A DNA stretch of 64,000 nt from Blepharisma stoltei (taxonomy: Eukaryota; Ciliophora; Heterotrichea; Heterotrichida; Blepharismidae), in NCBI GenBank assembly GCA_914767885.1, contig CAJZBQ010000019.1, positions 124,001 through 188,000 of the forward strand, written 5' to 3'. The notes beneath the pieces were generated by a model that ran no database searches, was not told the DNA's origin, and saw nothing but the letters and a program-made list of their open reading frames with translations. The translations under genes and the position numbers were made by a program. This document shows, in pieces, positions 45,087 to 57,069 of this stretch (positions are counted from its first letter, which is position 1; each line of letters begins with the position of its first letter).

Positions 45087-47228
45087 ATGGAATTTAAGTC
45101 CGAGTGACTATTAGAAGACCCAATCGAGCTTTTAAGCGAAATCTCTACTGGATTGCATAGCACTGATGAAATAGAAAGGTTTTCAACAAAGGAAAACCTG
45201 ACTGAGGTCGAAAAAGCGCTATTGTTTCTTGAAAATGGCCAAATGAATCAGAAATTATGGGTCGTTAGAGCGATACATTTGTACATTGATGACGACAGGT
45301 TTCTTGATGTGGTTGGACAACTAGTGGTATTTCTTATGTAGATGAGACTCCCATACTGGAATGAGTCTGGTCAAGAAGAAGCTGGGAAAGCATTTATCCA
45401 GGTCCTTGAAAAGTACCAGCTCCCACAAGACTACGAAGAACACCTGCTGACCTTGATCTTTGAAATAATTGACACAGAGACGCTTTCTCTACAAGATATC
45501 TGAGTTCAGGTGTTTTGCGAGCTGACCAAACAATTGTCGAAAAACCTGATTTCTGGGAAATGGCTCAGAGAAATCTTCAATCTTGCCAATTTCAGCAAGC
45601 CAGACCACATAAGGTCGATCGCTGGAGAAATGCTGGGGTTTGTCGCAGAAAGGCTTGAGCACCCTCAAAATGAAGACCTCGTCAGGAAAATTTACTCAAT
45701 GTCACAAGACCCGATTAATCTAGTAAGAAAGCGGATGTGCGGCGCCATTAAGGCAATTTCAAAAGCAATCCCATCTGATAAGTTTGAGACTGAGCTTATC
45801 CCTCATTTATTAGAATTATTCAGAGACGAAGTCCCAGAGGTGCTTGACGAAGCCTTAAAGATTTTTTGTGAGCTAATCGATATGGTCTCTTCAAATAGCG
45901 CACTAATGAAAATCAATGAAATTCTCAACACCGCCCTGCTTAACTGTGAAAGTGATAAACTAAAAGAAGTTTATTTAAAATACTATGGAAAAATCATCAC
46001 AAGCCTACGGTTTCATTTTGACGAAACCACAAGATTAGCCTGCATTGACTGATTTGTAGGGTTTTCTGAAACAAAAAGTGAGACAGTGAAAATGGAGGCG
46101 GCTTTTAATTTCCCAGCAGTTGTTTTGGTAGCTAGTGGGTTTAATGATAAATTATTCAGCTTTTTCAAAATGCTTGCAAAAGAAGAAAATTTTGACATAA
46201 AAAAAACCATTGCGAAACAGCTGGCAGACAACGTCAGGTTCTGCACAAGCAGGATTGGAGAGTTTTTGGAGATCGTGAGAGGGTACTTAAAAGATGCTTC
46301 TACTCAGTATATGGTGATCCCTCAATTATTGAATATTGCACTACATACTTGCTGCTGCCAAGAATTTCTTGAAGTTTTAAAGCGAAAAATGATGGAGACT
46401 CAAAATTGGAGGAATTTGGTCATGATTTTGACAGAAATCAAGGATTTTGTGACTCATGCTGACTATTTAGACTATAATTCATTTGTGCCTCTTTTGATTA
46501 ACTATATGCACAGTGCTCCTTATATAGTCAAGCAAAAATCAGCTGAGCTATTAGCAGCAATCCTTCACTATAACTACCGAGCTCAGAAGAAAACTGAAAT
46601 TATTGAGCTCATCATCAATGAATTTTCTTTATCATCAAAATTCTGCGACAGGTCTCTCTTTATCGACTTTTGTGTCTACATAAAAGACCTATGCTCCCGA
46701 AACTTCTTCTGCAAACACTTTTTAGACCAGCTGTTCCAATTAGGAAAAGACCATATAAACAACGTAAAATGCAATTTTGCTGCGCACTACACAGAGCTAA
46801 GATACTGCATCCATAAAGATGATGCTGAATCTGCAGCAAAATTCAGAAACATCTTAAACTTTTATATAGAAGACTCTGATAAACTTCTGTCAGAACTCGC
46901 TGTCAAAGCTGATGACGCATTGAACAGCAAAAGCTGAGAAGAAGCTTATGGGGATGAAGGAGAAACGATCGACCATTTAAGGCAGAAATTTGAAACTGAG
47001 CAGGTAGAAAAGGAACAAAAAGAAATCGGCAACTTCAAAAAAGCTATGATGGAAGAAATCACTGTGAGGAATCGCCAGAATTCACAAGGGTCAAGGAATT
47101 TCAGACACTCCACAAGAAGTGGGGCAAAAACACCTGTAAAAAGATACAGTTTATCAGACGCTGACAGGTATGAAAGCATGGCGAAAAACGTGCAGAGGAG
47201 CTTTATTGCGACAAAAAAACATAAATAA
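45087..47228 (+). CDS. HEAT-repeat phosphatase regulatory subunit (PPP4R1/PP2A-A like)
   Basis: ATG 45087 gives MEFKSEWLLEDPIELL (Trp from TGA). Intron GTATTTCTTATGTAG at 45327-45341 joins VGQLV to MRLPYWNESG. Repeated helical pairs, e.g. VRKRMCGAIKAISKAIPSDK and DEVPEVLDEALKIFCELIDM, mark HEAT repeats like those scaffolding PP2A/PP4 catalytic subunits. A charged Ser/Arg tail (SRNFRHSTRSGAKTPVKRYS) may be phosphorylated. Four or more TGA-Trp codons. About 708 residues. It could equally be another HEAT scaffold. Confidence 0.8.
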
Positions 47229-47243
47229 TGTAATTTTTCTTAA

Positions 47244-49274
47244 TTAATGCTGGAAGACGTTAACGACCATTCCAGATCTAGGCTTGGGCTCGAACCAGGT
47301 GGACTTGGGAGGCATGATCTGTCCAGCGTCTGCAATTGCCATAACCTCTTCAATCATAACAGGGTACAATGCAATTGCAGCCACACAGTCTTTTTTGGTT
47401 CCTGTTTCTTCATGCACTTCTTGAGCTTCTATAGTACTGCCATCAGCCAGTGTCCATGTCTTCTTGATGATTTCCATCTTTTTGTCACCTTCACAGCCTT
47501 TGTGGACTTGACAAGTCAGTTTTAGAGCGTTTTCAGGCCATTCATCATTGATTATGATGCTTTCGATCCTTTCGTGGCTTACTTCGACAGCTTCTGTCTG
47601 GGCGTTTTCAATGAAATGCTCAGACAAGGTGACATTTGCGATGGTTTTGGTTTTTGTGTGAGGGGCACAGCCGACACCAATAGTTTTGAAGCGGGGGTTT
47701 AGGATAGCTTTTCTATGAGGGCGGCTGCTGAGACCATCATCAGCAAGAAGCATGCAGACAACTTCAAAGCCGTCAACAGAGCCATAATCAATAGCTTCAA
47801 AAATCGACTCAGACCAATGCCCAAACCTCGCAATCCTGTCAGCAAAACTCATTTGGTTGCCTTCATTGCGGCCAATTAGTCCTTGTGAGCCACTCTCATT
47901 GCAAAAGAACTGGCTTGCTTTGCTCAGGCCATCTGATCACTCCAAAGCATGCATATGCTCAGTGCTTTTCAGTTCCAAAATGGCTTCTTTTGCAGCCTCA
48001 GTTCCTTCATTTGTAAACAGTGGCTCAGCACCATATCTGCATTTCACTTTATTTGCTTTATACAAATTCAAAGTGTTTTCCATCCTCTCTGCAAACTTCT
48101 GAGGGCTGGTGCGGGCATTATTGATTTCATTGAAAATTTGCTGTCTCATTTCCTGGTATGTAGGAAGCTTGGTATAGTCGCATCTTCTTTCAAGCTCGTC
48201 AAGTCCTCGAATTCCGCCTACAAAATCAATTCTTTCGCTTGTAGTAAGGTCTTCTATTCCCAAGATTGGGGCAAGGCACAGCTGGGTAAGCAGAAATGAG
48301 TCTAAATTGCTGACAGGGTCAGTCCCTATGATTTTTTCTGGCTTGATTCTAAGCCCTATCCATTTGCCGTTTAGATATAAAGAATAATGGTGTTTGGCAG
48401 GAGGTGCTCTTTCAGAGATATCATAAACATCGAAATTTTCCCTTAAAGCAGTTAAAAATTGCTCAGGTGTTAACCCATTTAAATCCCTGAGGACTCGGTT
48501 ATAGTCAAAGATCTTCAATTGATTGTGAGGATAATGCAGAGCCATAAAATAATTAAAATCTTCATTTCCTGTGATCTCTTGTCCTGCAGCCTTCGCTCTT
48601 TCCTGTCTCAGCTTTCCTACATTAAAAGCAGAAGCACTCCTGTGATGTCCATCCGCTATATATGTGAACGGGATATTTTCAAAGCAGTTCACAAGGACAG
48701 CAGACTCTTCACTTGTGCATTTCCAAAGTGTATGTCTAATCCCATCATCTGTAGTCACATCTGCAAATGCATTTCTCGCTATCACGCTCGACACAACGCT
48801 ATCAATTTCTTCACTGGCAGGGTAAGTTAAAAAGACTGGACCTACATTTGCCCCTTGGATATCAGTTAATTTGGTCCTGTCTTCTTCTTTTTTCTTTCTG
48901 GTTAATTCATGACGCTTTATGCGGCCATTTTCATAGTCATCGACAGAGGCTCCAGCTAAAATCCCATACTGGATTCTTCCGTTCATGGTTTGGGCGTAGA
49001 TGTAGATAAGTTCTTCTGGCTCTTGGATTAGCCAATGGTTTGCAATGAAGGCTTGCAAATTTTTGTGGCCGGTTTGGTAGACGATGTCAGAGTAGACATC
49101 AACATCTTCTGGAAGGTCAATTTCTGGTTTATTGCAATGGAGAAATGAGGCTTCATTTCCGTGTGCCATGATGCGGGCTTCGTCAGAGTCCAAGACATCG
49201 TATGGAGGAGCTATTAGTCTGTGAGCGATTGAAGGATCTACGACGTAGCCTTTAAATGGTCTAATCTTCACCAT
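47244..49274 (-). CDS. DUF1015 protein with a CAP (SCP/PR-1) domain inserted near its C-terminus
   Basis: ATG 49274: MVKIRPFKGYVVDPSIAHRL, the start of the bacterial-type DUF1015 family, with IADGHHRSASA and FVGGIRGLDELERRCD following. The family normally proceeds straight to its end motif. Here about 240 residues intervene, carrying CAP-domain features (EINNARTSPQKFAERM, LEWSDGLSKASQFFCNE with TGA-Trp, LADDGLSSRPHRKAILNP, IGVGCAPH). The DUF1015 tail then resumes: VMAIADAGQIMPPKSTWFEP. The frame is continuous, so this is a genuine domain insertion, not an IES. DUF1015 function is unknown; cytosolic enzyme-like. Transfer from bacteria is plausible. Confidence 0.88.
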
Positions 49275-49627
49275 AATATTGTGTAGGATTAACTTAATGA
49301 GAAATGTGGCTTATTTATGAAGATAAATGATTTGGATATGAGAGGCTTGCAGGATGTTTTAAGCTTTATATGCTTTAATTTTAAAATTATTTTGATATTA
49401 TATGATTAAAAATTGTTTATTATCTAGCTCAGGATTAGAAAATCAATGCATGGTTTCCATGAGGTAATTTTGCATAGGTAGTTTATAAAATGAGCACAAC
49501 TTAAACAGAAAATCAGACTCTTAGGAGCATATTATTAAAAATTACTAATATATAGATAAGATAAGTACATTTTTACCTTAGAATCTTCTATGTATTAAGT
49601 AAAAATTCTGATAGGCTTTGCTCTTTA
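49275..49627. other. Intergenic spacer
   Basis: 353 bp, AT-rich, no supported gene. Confidence 0.5.
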
Positions 49628-51259
49628 TCAAATAGAAAAGCTAGATTGCAGACTCTTGCTCAATGGAGTGATGACCTTCTCTTTATTTATTGGTATAGTT
49701 GGAATTACTGTCCTTTTTGCAAGCTTTTCAGTAGTTTTTGGGATCTTCAGTCTTACTGGTGAAGGTGTGTTAAGATTATCATAGTTTTCCTTTAGCACCT
49801 GCGATCCTTGTGTTCTATCCGTCTTTAAATCACTTTTATCTGTATCCTGGTACACAAAATCATTTTCCTCATTCAAGATTTCTCCTTCTTCCTCAAGCTG
49901 TTTTCTAGATCTTCTTGGGGATTCACTATACAGCGAGAACGTATTTGACCTCTTATGCACAAATGTATTTGGTGAAAATATCCTATCTCTAGGAGAAATT
50001 AAAGCGCCAAGCAGCTTATGCGAATCTTCATCTTCACCTCTCCTTTCCTGAGTAATAAACAGTCTTAAAAACTGGTCAATCATCATATACCCTCCTCCTA
50101 CTCTGCAAACCAAGGACCCATTTTTAATAGAAACGCTTACTTTCTTATTCCCTCCGAACCCATAAACCCCTTCAGCAACTTTATTGAACTGGTTTTCTAC
50201 GCCATAGTTTTTTAAATACTCAATAAATCTTTCATCAGCATTTTCAGACAGAAGTTTAGACTTAGACAAGGAAGAATCTCTAGGTGTGGTATCCCGTGAC
50301 TTACTTTCTTTGAGCTTGATCTGCTGGAATTGTTCATAGTTTTTCTTTTTAGTCGTGGCTAATCTATCAGTCAAAATTTTTATTTGTTCTGCTTGCTGGC
50401 CAATATCGTCATAGCTTTGCCGCAATTTGTTGGAAAAAGTTGTGAGCTGGATTTTGAGCTCTTTATTTTCTTTTTCTTTTTCTTCAAGCTTAAAAGAAGT
50501 CTCTTTTAGCTGGAGGGATTCAACTTTGCTGGCTTGCAGCTTGACAGAATACTCATTTTCTCTTTCTTCTAGGGTATTTTCAGTTTCTGCAATTTTCTTG
50601 TGGGAGTCTCTTAAGTCACTGTTTAGCCTGGAAATTTCATTTTCTAGGTACTTGGTGGAGGATGAGAGTTTTTCAGTGAAATTTTTGAGCTGCTCTTCAT
50701 TTTGAGAAGAAGCTTGTTCAAGCTTCTCTTGGAGAAGTTTACGTTGGAACTCAGACTCCTCAAATAGTTCTAGGACTTGATGGAGCCGTTCTTGTAGCTT
50801 GTTTGCAGAGTCCTTGCAGCTCGAAATTTCAAGTTTTTCTTTGAGCTCTTCTTTTTCATGTTCAGCGTTTTTCAGCCTCATGCTCAGTTCAGAAATTTTT
50901 TGTGTCATTTCTCCAATCTCTTTTTCTTTATTTTCTAGCTCATTGAGCATGCTTTTTTCTTTTTTCCCAATAGTGTCAACATATACTTCGAACTCTTGTG
51001 CCAGCTTATTTACCTGCTTTTCTAAATGCTCTCTTTGGTATTTTTCTTCTTTATATAAAGTTTCAAAGGACCTTGCCTGCTTTTCGATATCATTTTTCAC
51101 TTCTAAAAGTTGGTTATATTGTGATTTTAAGCTTTCTACCTGGAAGGTTATGTTATCATTAGTCAGCTCTACACTGTCTTTGATTTTATCTGCGAATTCT
51201 TCTTGAAGCTTGGTTTCTAACTCTAATATCTTTGCACGCAATGATTTATTATTTTCCAT
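49628..51259 (-). CDS. Long coiled-coil protein with GAR (Gas2-related) domain
   Basis: ATG 51259 (MENNKSLRAKILELETKLQE). Residues 1-320 are continuous coiled coil with heptad Leu/Glu/Lys (e.g. LNELENKEKEIGEMTQKISE). Around 350-400 the sequence GVYGFGGNKKVSVSIKNGSL then VCRVGGGYMMIDQFLR matches the GAR domain, a microtubule-binding module. A Ser/Pro-rich tail follows. It stops at TAG/TAA 49628 with no introns. Likely a cytoskeletal linker, fitting the elaborate microtubule cortex of heterotrichs (inference). Confidence 0.85.
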   Translation of the reverse strand: MENNKSLRAKILELETKLQEEFADKIKDSVELTNDNITFQVESLKSQYNQLLEVKNDIEKQARSFETLYKEEKYQREHLEKQVNKLAQEFEVYVDTIGKKEKSMLNELENKEKEIGEMTQKISELSMRLKNAEHEKEELKEKLEISSCKDSANKLQERLHQVLELFEESEFQRKLLQEKLEQASSQNEEQLKNFTEKLSSSTKYLENEISRLNSDLRDSHKKIAETENTLEERENEYSVKLQASKVESLQLKETSFKLEEKEKENKELKIQLTTFSNKLRQSYDDIGQQAEQIKILTDRLATTKKKNYEQFQQIKLKESKSRDTTPRDSSLSKSKLLSENADERFIEYLKNYGVENQFNKVAEGVYGFGGNKKVSVSIKNGSLVCRVGGGYMMIDQFLRLFITQERRGEDEDSHKLLGALISPRDRIFSPNTFVHKRSNTFSLYSESPRRSRKQLEEEGEILNEENDFVYQDTDKSDLKTDRTQGSQVLKENYDNLNTPSPVRLKIPKTTEKLAKRTVIPTIPINKEKVITPLSKSLQSSFSI

Positions 51260-51269
51260 TAAAAATTTG

Positions 51270-51765
51270 TTGGTAGGCTCTTGGGACTGCCTGAAGGAAA
51301 AGTAACTTAAAAGTGGCGTGGCAAACCACCTGCCCTATTAATAACTGTAGCCAGACTGAGTTGGGGACTTTATGGAAGGGAGAGTAGAGTCTGGTGAGAG
51401 TTTAGGGGCGGGTGGTCTGTTGGAGCACAATGTCGGGCTGACCAATACAAACTCACATCAAGGATGAGGTTTTACCTCGGGGGATAATGGAACTTGTAAG
51501 TTGATGGGATAGCCTAGCAAGGGCCAGAGGACGTTCGCTTGGCCAATCGGGCAATTTTTCAGTGGATGCCAGCAGCTGTGCTTTGGCTACAAGTTCATTC
51601 TGGCTTATTGTCTGCCCAGAAAATTAATTATTCGAATTGTCGGATAGGGCAACCTTGCATGGTGGCCAGTACCCTTACTCTCGAGTGCAAGCCCTTGTCC
51701 AGAGCAAGCAGCACATTCCCTCAGGCCGTGCAATCGGACCAGCAAGCAAGAGGGTGAAGCGAACA
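51270..51765. repeat. SINE-like repeat region, family 3 related
   Basis: GC-rich, non-coding in all frames over a useful length. GCTTGGCCAATCGGGCAATT resembles 33296-33315 and 60790-60808. May be two joined copies. Confidence 0.45.
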
Positions 51766-51799
51766 AAGGGTGAAAATAGAAATGGCTGGCCGGGAACTG

Positions 51800-52260
51800 C
51801 TCTATAATGATCTAAGTTAAGCCTGCAGGAAAAGCGGGAAAAATCGTGATCAAGGAAAGAGCTTTGGTCACATTCAGTGACGTCTGGGACTGGAGTTAAA
51901 AAGGTAAACTGATTCATTGAAATTAACAGCCTTGGGGTTTGAGTTTGGGTAGGAATCATTGTGATATAGTCCTCGCTTATACTGTCATATAAGGGGAGTC
52001 AGAGAGTTCCTTCTTGAGGAAGAACTGAAATGCCCATTGAAACGCTGCCTTCTGCTTTTTCATGGCCCACACCTTTGATTATAAAGCGGATTATTCCAAA
52101 GGATGGGATTTCAATTGTACTGTTTTCACAGTTTTCAACATGCAAGGGAGTCACGACTTCGTGCAATCTGTCATCAATTGTAATGTAGCAGCCTAAGTTT
52201 TCGAAAGAAATAAAATTGTGATGTTGGCAGAAGGACTGCAAGGCTCACTCCCTATAGAGC
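51800..52260 (-). pseudogene. Gene fragment with C2-like region, flanked by retroposon-like repeats
   Basis: An open minus frame with one TGA-Trp reads CQHHNFISFENLGCYITIDD, ENSTIEIPSFGIIRFIIKGV, QEGTLWLPLYDSISEDYITM and TQTPRLLISMNQFTFLTPVP. The strand pattern suggests a C2-type beta sandwich. Neither a start nor a proper stop is seen, because SINE-like repeats abut both ends. Either a live gene with IES-like repeats or a broken remnant; I cannot decide. Confidence 0.45.
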
Positions 52261-52620
52261 AGATAGAGCCTATCCCAATATAGCTGAAAATAGTGCCTCT
52301 GTCACTTTTAAGGTAGGTCTAGGGTTCTGGGAAAATCTTGCCGAAAGAGAGAGTTTTGTTTCACCCTGAGGGTTTTCCTGTGCATGCCAGATAGGCTAGA
52401 CAGGTTTTGTCTAATAAATTATCTCTGCTTGCTGGAATCATTGGGGAATCGTTTAGAAGGCGGCTCCTCCCTAAGGAGCTAATCCTTGGAAAGGTGGTTC
52501 ATGTCAGAAATCCGAAATGGCAGCCTTCTTTTTTCTGATGTCCCTGGAGACTGCCTTTAGAGCCAAGCAGGTCAATACTAGTGGATAACTGCTTATGGCC
52601 ATCTTAATTTTTAACTAATT
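52250..52620. repeat. SINE-like repeat, family 2, copy a
   Basis: GATTCTGGGAAAATCTTGCC-like core: CTTGCCGAAAGAGAGAGTTT and GCCAGATAGGCTAGACAGG align with 63340-63440 (CTTGCCGAATAGGGAAGTTT, GCCAGATGGGCTAGATAGG). Both end with TAACTGCTTATGG/TAACCGCTTATGGG before AT-rich DNA. Confidence 0.7.
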
Positions 52621-53457
52621 AGCTAACTAAGTTTTCAATTAGTTCAGAAAATCCTTCTGTTTTGATTAGACTAATCTCAAGAGATTTTTTCATTTAAATT
52701 TTTAACGACTTTTCAAGTTACTCTAATATGCAACATCATTAAATTTTTAGATCAAAATTCTCTAAATTAGCGAATTTGAATCTAAGTTTCTGATTAGCAA
52801 TTTAAATAATTTATTATTCAAATTTATAAGAATATGCATGATTATTTCCGTATTTGAAAAGTGCTTGCTGTCATCTTATATATCATTGGGCATTCATAAG
52901 GCCAGATATAAAGCAAATTACGGAATTCTGCCTGAAAAGGAATAATAAATCAGTAACGAAACTTATCAAAATTACCAATTAAATTATTTTTATTGATGCT
53001 TCAAAATATTTTTTATTCCTCTCTAATCCCCTCCTAAAAATTTCATAACACAGAGATGATTACTTGTTTTATATATAGCAACTTTTATTTTTCAAAAAAT
53101 CCTATTTTGAAAGCAAATTTTAAAATTTTTGTTTTAAAATTAAACAGAATTAACTAAAGATTTCATGACGATAATTATTATTCATATGTCAAAATATTTT
53201 TTCATAATAAAATTTTTTTGTCTGCTCACAGAGGGTCATTTTTACCTAAAAAATAAGAATTTCAATGGTTTTGCTCGCTCACGGAGCGGGAGAAGTTAGG
53301 TCTCTATACTTTATGAATGCTAAATCTAACTTTTGAGTTATTTTAGCCTCTATTTATAGAATCTACACAAAATTATCCATTCAATCTATTATATGCAGTC
53401 TCACTAGCATTCACACAGACTCCTTCCTAAATTGCATATTGTATAGCTTATCTTATA
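52621..53457. mobile_element. AT-rich spacer containing a degenerate MITE family 1 copy
   Basis: No gene. About 53010-53316 carries eroded family 1 sequence: TTTTAAAATTAAACAGAATT in the interior and TGCTCGCTCACGGAGCGGGAG at the right end. The left TIR is barely recognisable (TAATCCCCTCC). Confidence 0.6.
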
Positions 53458-56376
53458 ATGGAACTTAGCTCAAAAAGAGAAATTGCAGATGAGCAGACAT
53501 CCTCTTTGGCGGTTCCAGACTCATCAGCCGTAGAAGTAAATCACGAGAAAAACGATTCTGATCTCTTCTCAACAATTTTCGCTAACATTTCTGATCCAGA
53601 ATCAATGCTTCAGAAATGCTTCGACGAAAAAGACCAAATTATGGAAGAAAGCTTCAAAAAAGTCCCAAAGCTCCACCCAATATGGGCAAAAATTGTTTCT
53701 GCAGCCAAATCTGTGGACAAAGAAAAAGAATTGTGGGACACTTTTTCAGAAAACGAGCTGCCCAATGACGAGTCATTAAAACTCAAAAACATTCTTTTTA
53801 GTTTTGGGCTCTTTAGCGAATTTCTCCAAATAGGCAATGTCAGCTGGGCCTTGACAGAGAAATTCCTGAATGTTTGGCAAGAGAATCTTCAGGATAAGGA
53901 ATTGAGGGCTCATGCGAAGGCTTCTCAATTGCTGGCAGTATTTTTGTCGACATTGAAAACAACTGAGATTAACACAACTGGGTATTTTAGACAAATTTTT
54001 TCTGTAGTCCCTAACTCTACTAATTTATTAGCAAGCAAAATATTAGGGGCTCCTACTTTTGGGAAAATTTAACCCTCATGGATTGTGTTAGAAATAATAT
54101 TTAATTATTATAAAAATGAGATCTAAAGCTAATTTTATTTAATTAAGCAGTCTGCGTCCTTAGACATTAAATTTAGATCTCATCCAAAAATTCGAAATAT
54201 TTTTGTAAAAATTTTAATATAGTTTTTTTAATAAAATTGACCCCTAGATTTTTTGATCGCTAACAAGAGGGGGAGTAAAGTAAAGTCAGCAGAGCTATTG
54301 CAGACGATCACAAAAACTTTGATCAAAAAGGCTGATAATAAAAGATGTGAGTGGGCAATTTCTAGATTAGGGAGGATTGGCAAAGAAAAATCAGGATATT
54401 TTGTAGTCAACCAACTTTATAATTTTGCTAAAAAGAGCGATATCAGTCAAGAGCTGGTGCAAGACTCGCTTAACTCTCCATCCTTGATCGAGCGATTTTC
54501 ATGTGGTCAAGCATAAAATAATCCCAACCTCACCTAAAATCTAACTACCTATGATCGAGTTATTTTCATCCCAATCTCACCGAAAATCTAACTACCTATC
54601 CTTGATAATAATGAATTTAGAGATTATGCAATATGATCGTAAATATACGGTTCTAGTGCAATTTATAACATAATTACTATACTCTATCTCTTATGTATAG
54701 CGCACAAAATATTTTATATAGAAAAAAATTATACAAACAAAGCATTTGGTACGATAAATATGGAGAGAATAAGCAATTGTTCGAGATAGGCATTTCACAA
54801 GACCAAAATTTGGCTGAATTCGCAAGGAAGATGATTTTAGTTGCACTAGGGCAGTTAGATAAAGAAAATTCAATTTTTGTTTACAAGCTGATTAAAGAGC
54901 TGAAAAACGAAAATTATCCAATTTTAGCTGGATTTATATCGAAGATTGATAAAATTAAAATTTCTGACTCAGAAGATGAGCGCTTAGGAAAAAGAAAGGC
55001 GAAGTCTTCAAGCCTAATTACACAATCCCAATTAGAAACACTAAAGCAGCTTGGTTTAGTTCTCGGTATTGAAAGTTTCTATCTTAATAACTTTTCCATT
55101 TGTGACCAGCTCACCGAACTAATAGCAGCCTTAATAAGCAATAAACCCAGCAAACAAAAAGAAGAAAATCCTTTAGACATGCTTTTCAATATGCTCTACA
55201 AAGAATACACAAAATCCGTTTCATACACAAGAGGGTTAATTAAAAAGACTTTCCAAGAATTTGTTGGTGAAATTTCAATGAATTTTGTTGACAAGCTCTG
55301 CTCACAAATACAAAGCAGGATGAATATTTCTGAAGAGATCTTGAAAAAGCCTTCAAAAGAAGAAAAAGTTGTTGAAAACTTATCTGAACTCAAGCCTGAA
55401 AATAGCGATAACTCACAAAAACAAATATGGATTAATACCCTTAGGAGCGATCTATCTCTGAGGGTATGCGATTTGATAGAAATCATTATCAAAAATACAG
55501 AAAACCACTCAATTTTACTAAAACTATACAAAACCCTCATAAAATGCTTCAAAGCAGCATTTAAAAGGAAAAAGAGAACTGGACTAGCAGAACGATACCA
55601 CTATTTAATGGACGAAATTTCCAAAATTGAGCTGAATATTGATAAAAGTGAGACCAGCGATTTAGGAGGGATTTTTGCTGCAGCAGTAAAATGTGTTATG
55701 AGAGAAAAAAATCTAACTTTGTTCCCATCTTTGATTGAATTACGCTATTGTAGGGTCTAAAACAAATTATATACATAATTTTTTAATTTTATATGAATTT
55801 TGTCATTAAAGCTATTTCAAAAATTTGGAGAATAATTCAGTTAAGAATGGGAGAGTAAACAAATTTTTAGCCAAAACGCTTTTCAATTTGGTAAAAATTA
55901 TAGACAAAGCCAACCATGAAGAAGCAACCCAAGTTGTAAACGACACAATCAGCAATTATATGACTGCGAAAAATCCTAAATTGAGCTTAGATGTTCTGAG
56001 CGGAATTGTTTTAGCATTAAGCTTCGATAAGTATATTTTGAATCTATTGCACAATTATGTCAAAACTGGAAAAGACCAGAAAAAGCGGCTTGAGACTCTT
56101 GAAATTTTAAAGAAAATTATCAAGTTATGGCCATATAATGACAAAGATGCAAAAAAACTCTTCAGAGCTATAAAACAAATTTTAGATGAAAAAATAAAAA
56201 ACAAGGAAAAGAATAAATTATTGAAAAATATTTTGGCAGCTCTATTTATTTACTCTAAAAAGACGACAGAAATGGAAGAATTTGGCAAGAGGTTTGAAAG
56301 AATAAAGCCAAAGTTATCAAACATCCCTTCACTATCTGGAATAATCTCACAAATATCAAAGTCTAGTAAAATATAA
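53458..56376 (+). CDS. Pol5/MYBBP1A-like nucleolar protein with three IESs
   Basis: ATG 53458 (MELSSKREIADEQTSS). After IES removal at 54069-54277, 54471-54720 and 55745-55814 the frame runs KIKVKSAELLQTITK, QDSLRKKLYKQSIWYDKYG, and ELRYFKNLENNSVKNGR to KSSKI at TAA 56374. The block RCEWAISRLGRIGKEKSGYF resembles the start of the MYBBP1A/Pol5 helical repeats (RLVRGL...SR...ARLGF). Acidic/Lys linkers and LYKTLIKCFKAAFKRKKRTG fit ribosome-biogenesis factors. About 800 residues, shorter than yeast Pol5 (about 1,020). Family call is moderate; gene reality is strong. Confidence 0.78.
54069..54277. mobile_element. IES in Pol5-like gene
   Basis: About 207 bp. TTAACCCTC at the left, GAGGGGGAGTAA at the right, with GATCGCTAACAAG echoing family 1/2 termini. 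In-frame TAA; removal restores KIKVKSAE. Confidence 0.8.
54471..54720. mobile_element. IES related to MITE family 2 in Pol5-like gene
   Basis: 248 bp, TA ends. Left TAACTCTCCATCCTTGATCG matches the family 2 TIR; AATCTAACTACCTAT occurs twice in direct repeat (54537, 54584). Excision gives DSLRKKLYK. Confidence 0.83.
55745..55814. other. 68-bp TA-bounded IES
   Basis: GCTATT at both boundaries. Removal gives ELRYFKNLENNS. Confidence 0.88.
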
Positions 56377-56460
56377 ATTTTATTCTTCAGTCGTTAATAG
56401 TTTTCTTACTCCTCCTATTTTAAGCAAAGCAAAATTATCGAGCAAATCTTAGTTTTTTGG

Positions 56461-56840
56461 GAAGCTAACCCCTGAAAAAATATACATTAAATGGCGATGA
56501 CTTCGACCAGTCCCTCCTGAGACGGTTCCGATGATGAATATCCGGGGATAGCAACATCTGGCGACTCGAAGCAAGGGTCTTAAGCATAGAACCGCAGTTT
56601 TTTAGTCTTGGAGGCGATACCTCCAGCAAAGGATCCCTTAAATGGGCTATCTAGCCCAGTTATTGTCTGCGGACCCAACAGAGCAGCTACTACCACAAAG
56701 CAAGGAGTTTCAGCATGGATTCAGAGATACCAGAGATAGAAGTCTACTCAATTCGCTTAGGCCATCACACAGCTTCTAACGAAGCTGTGCAGAATGCCAC
56801 TTATGGAGGTAGGGACTTTAAGCATGCAGCATTTATCTAA
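56461..56840. repeat. GC-rich dispersed-repeat-like island
   Basis: About 380 bp of markedly higher GC, non-coding, no partner identified in this window. Resembles the SINE-like islands in composition only. Includes a short hairpin AGCTTCTAACGAAGCT. Confidence 0.35.
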
Positions 56841-57069
56841 TTTAATCGTAAAACCCTGAAAAAGCATCTTTATATAAAATGTTTTTATGTAAAATATTTA
56901 AATATATAAATTATTATCAATTATTTTAAAACAGCTTACTCATTCATGGAGCATTAATTAATAAAGTAATTTCAATTCAGATACTATAAGTCAAATAGCA
57001 TTCAAATTAAACTAATAAAGGCTATATTCAATCAATTTTTGCATTAATTTAGATAAATAATTTATTCTA

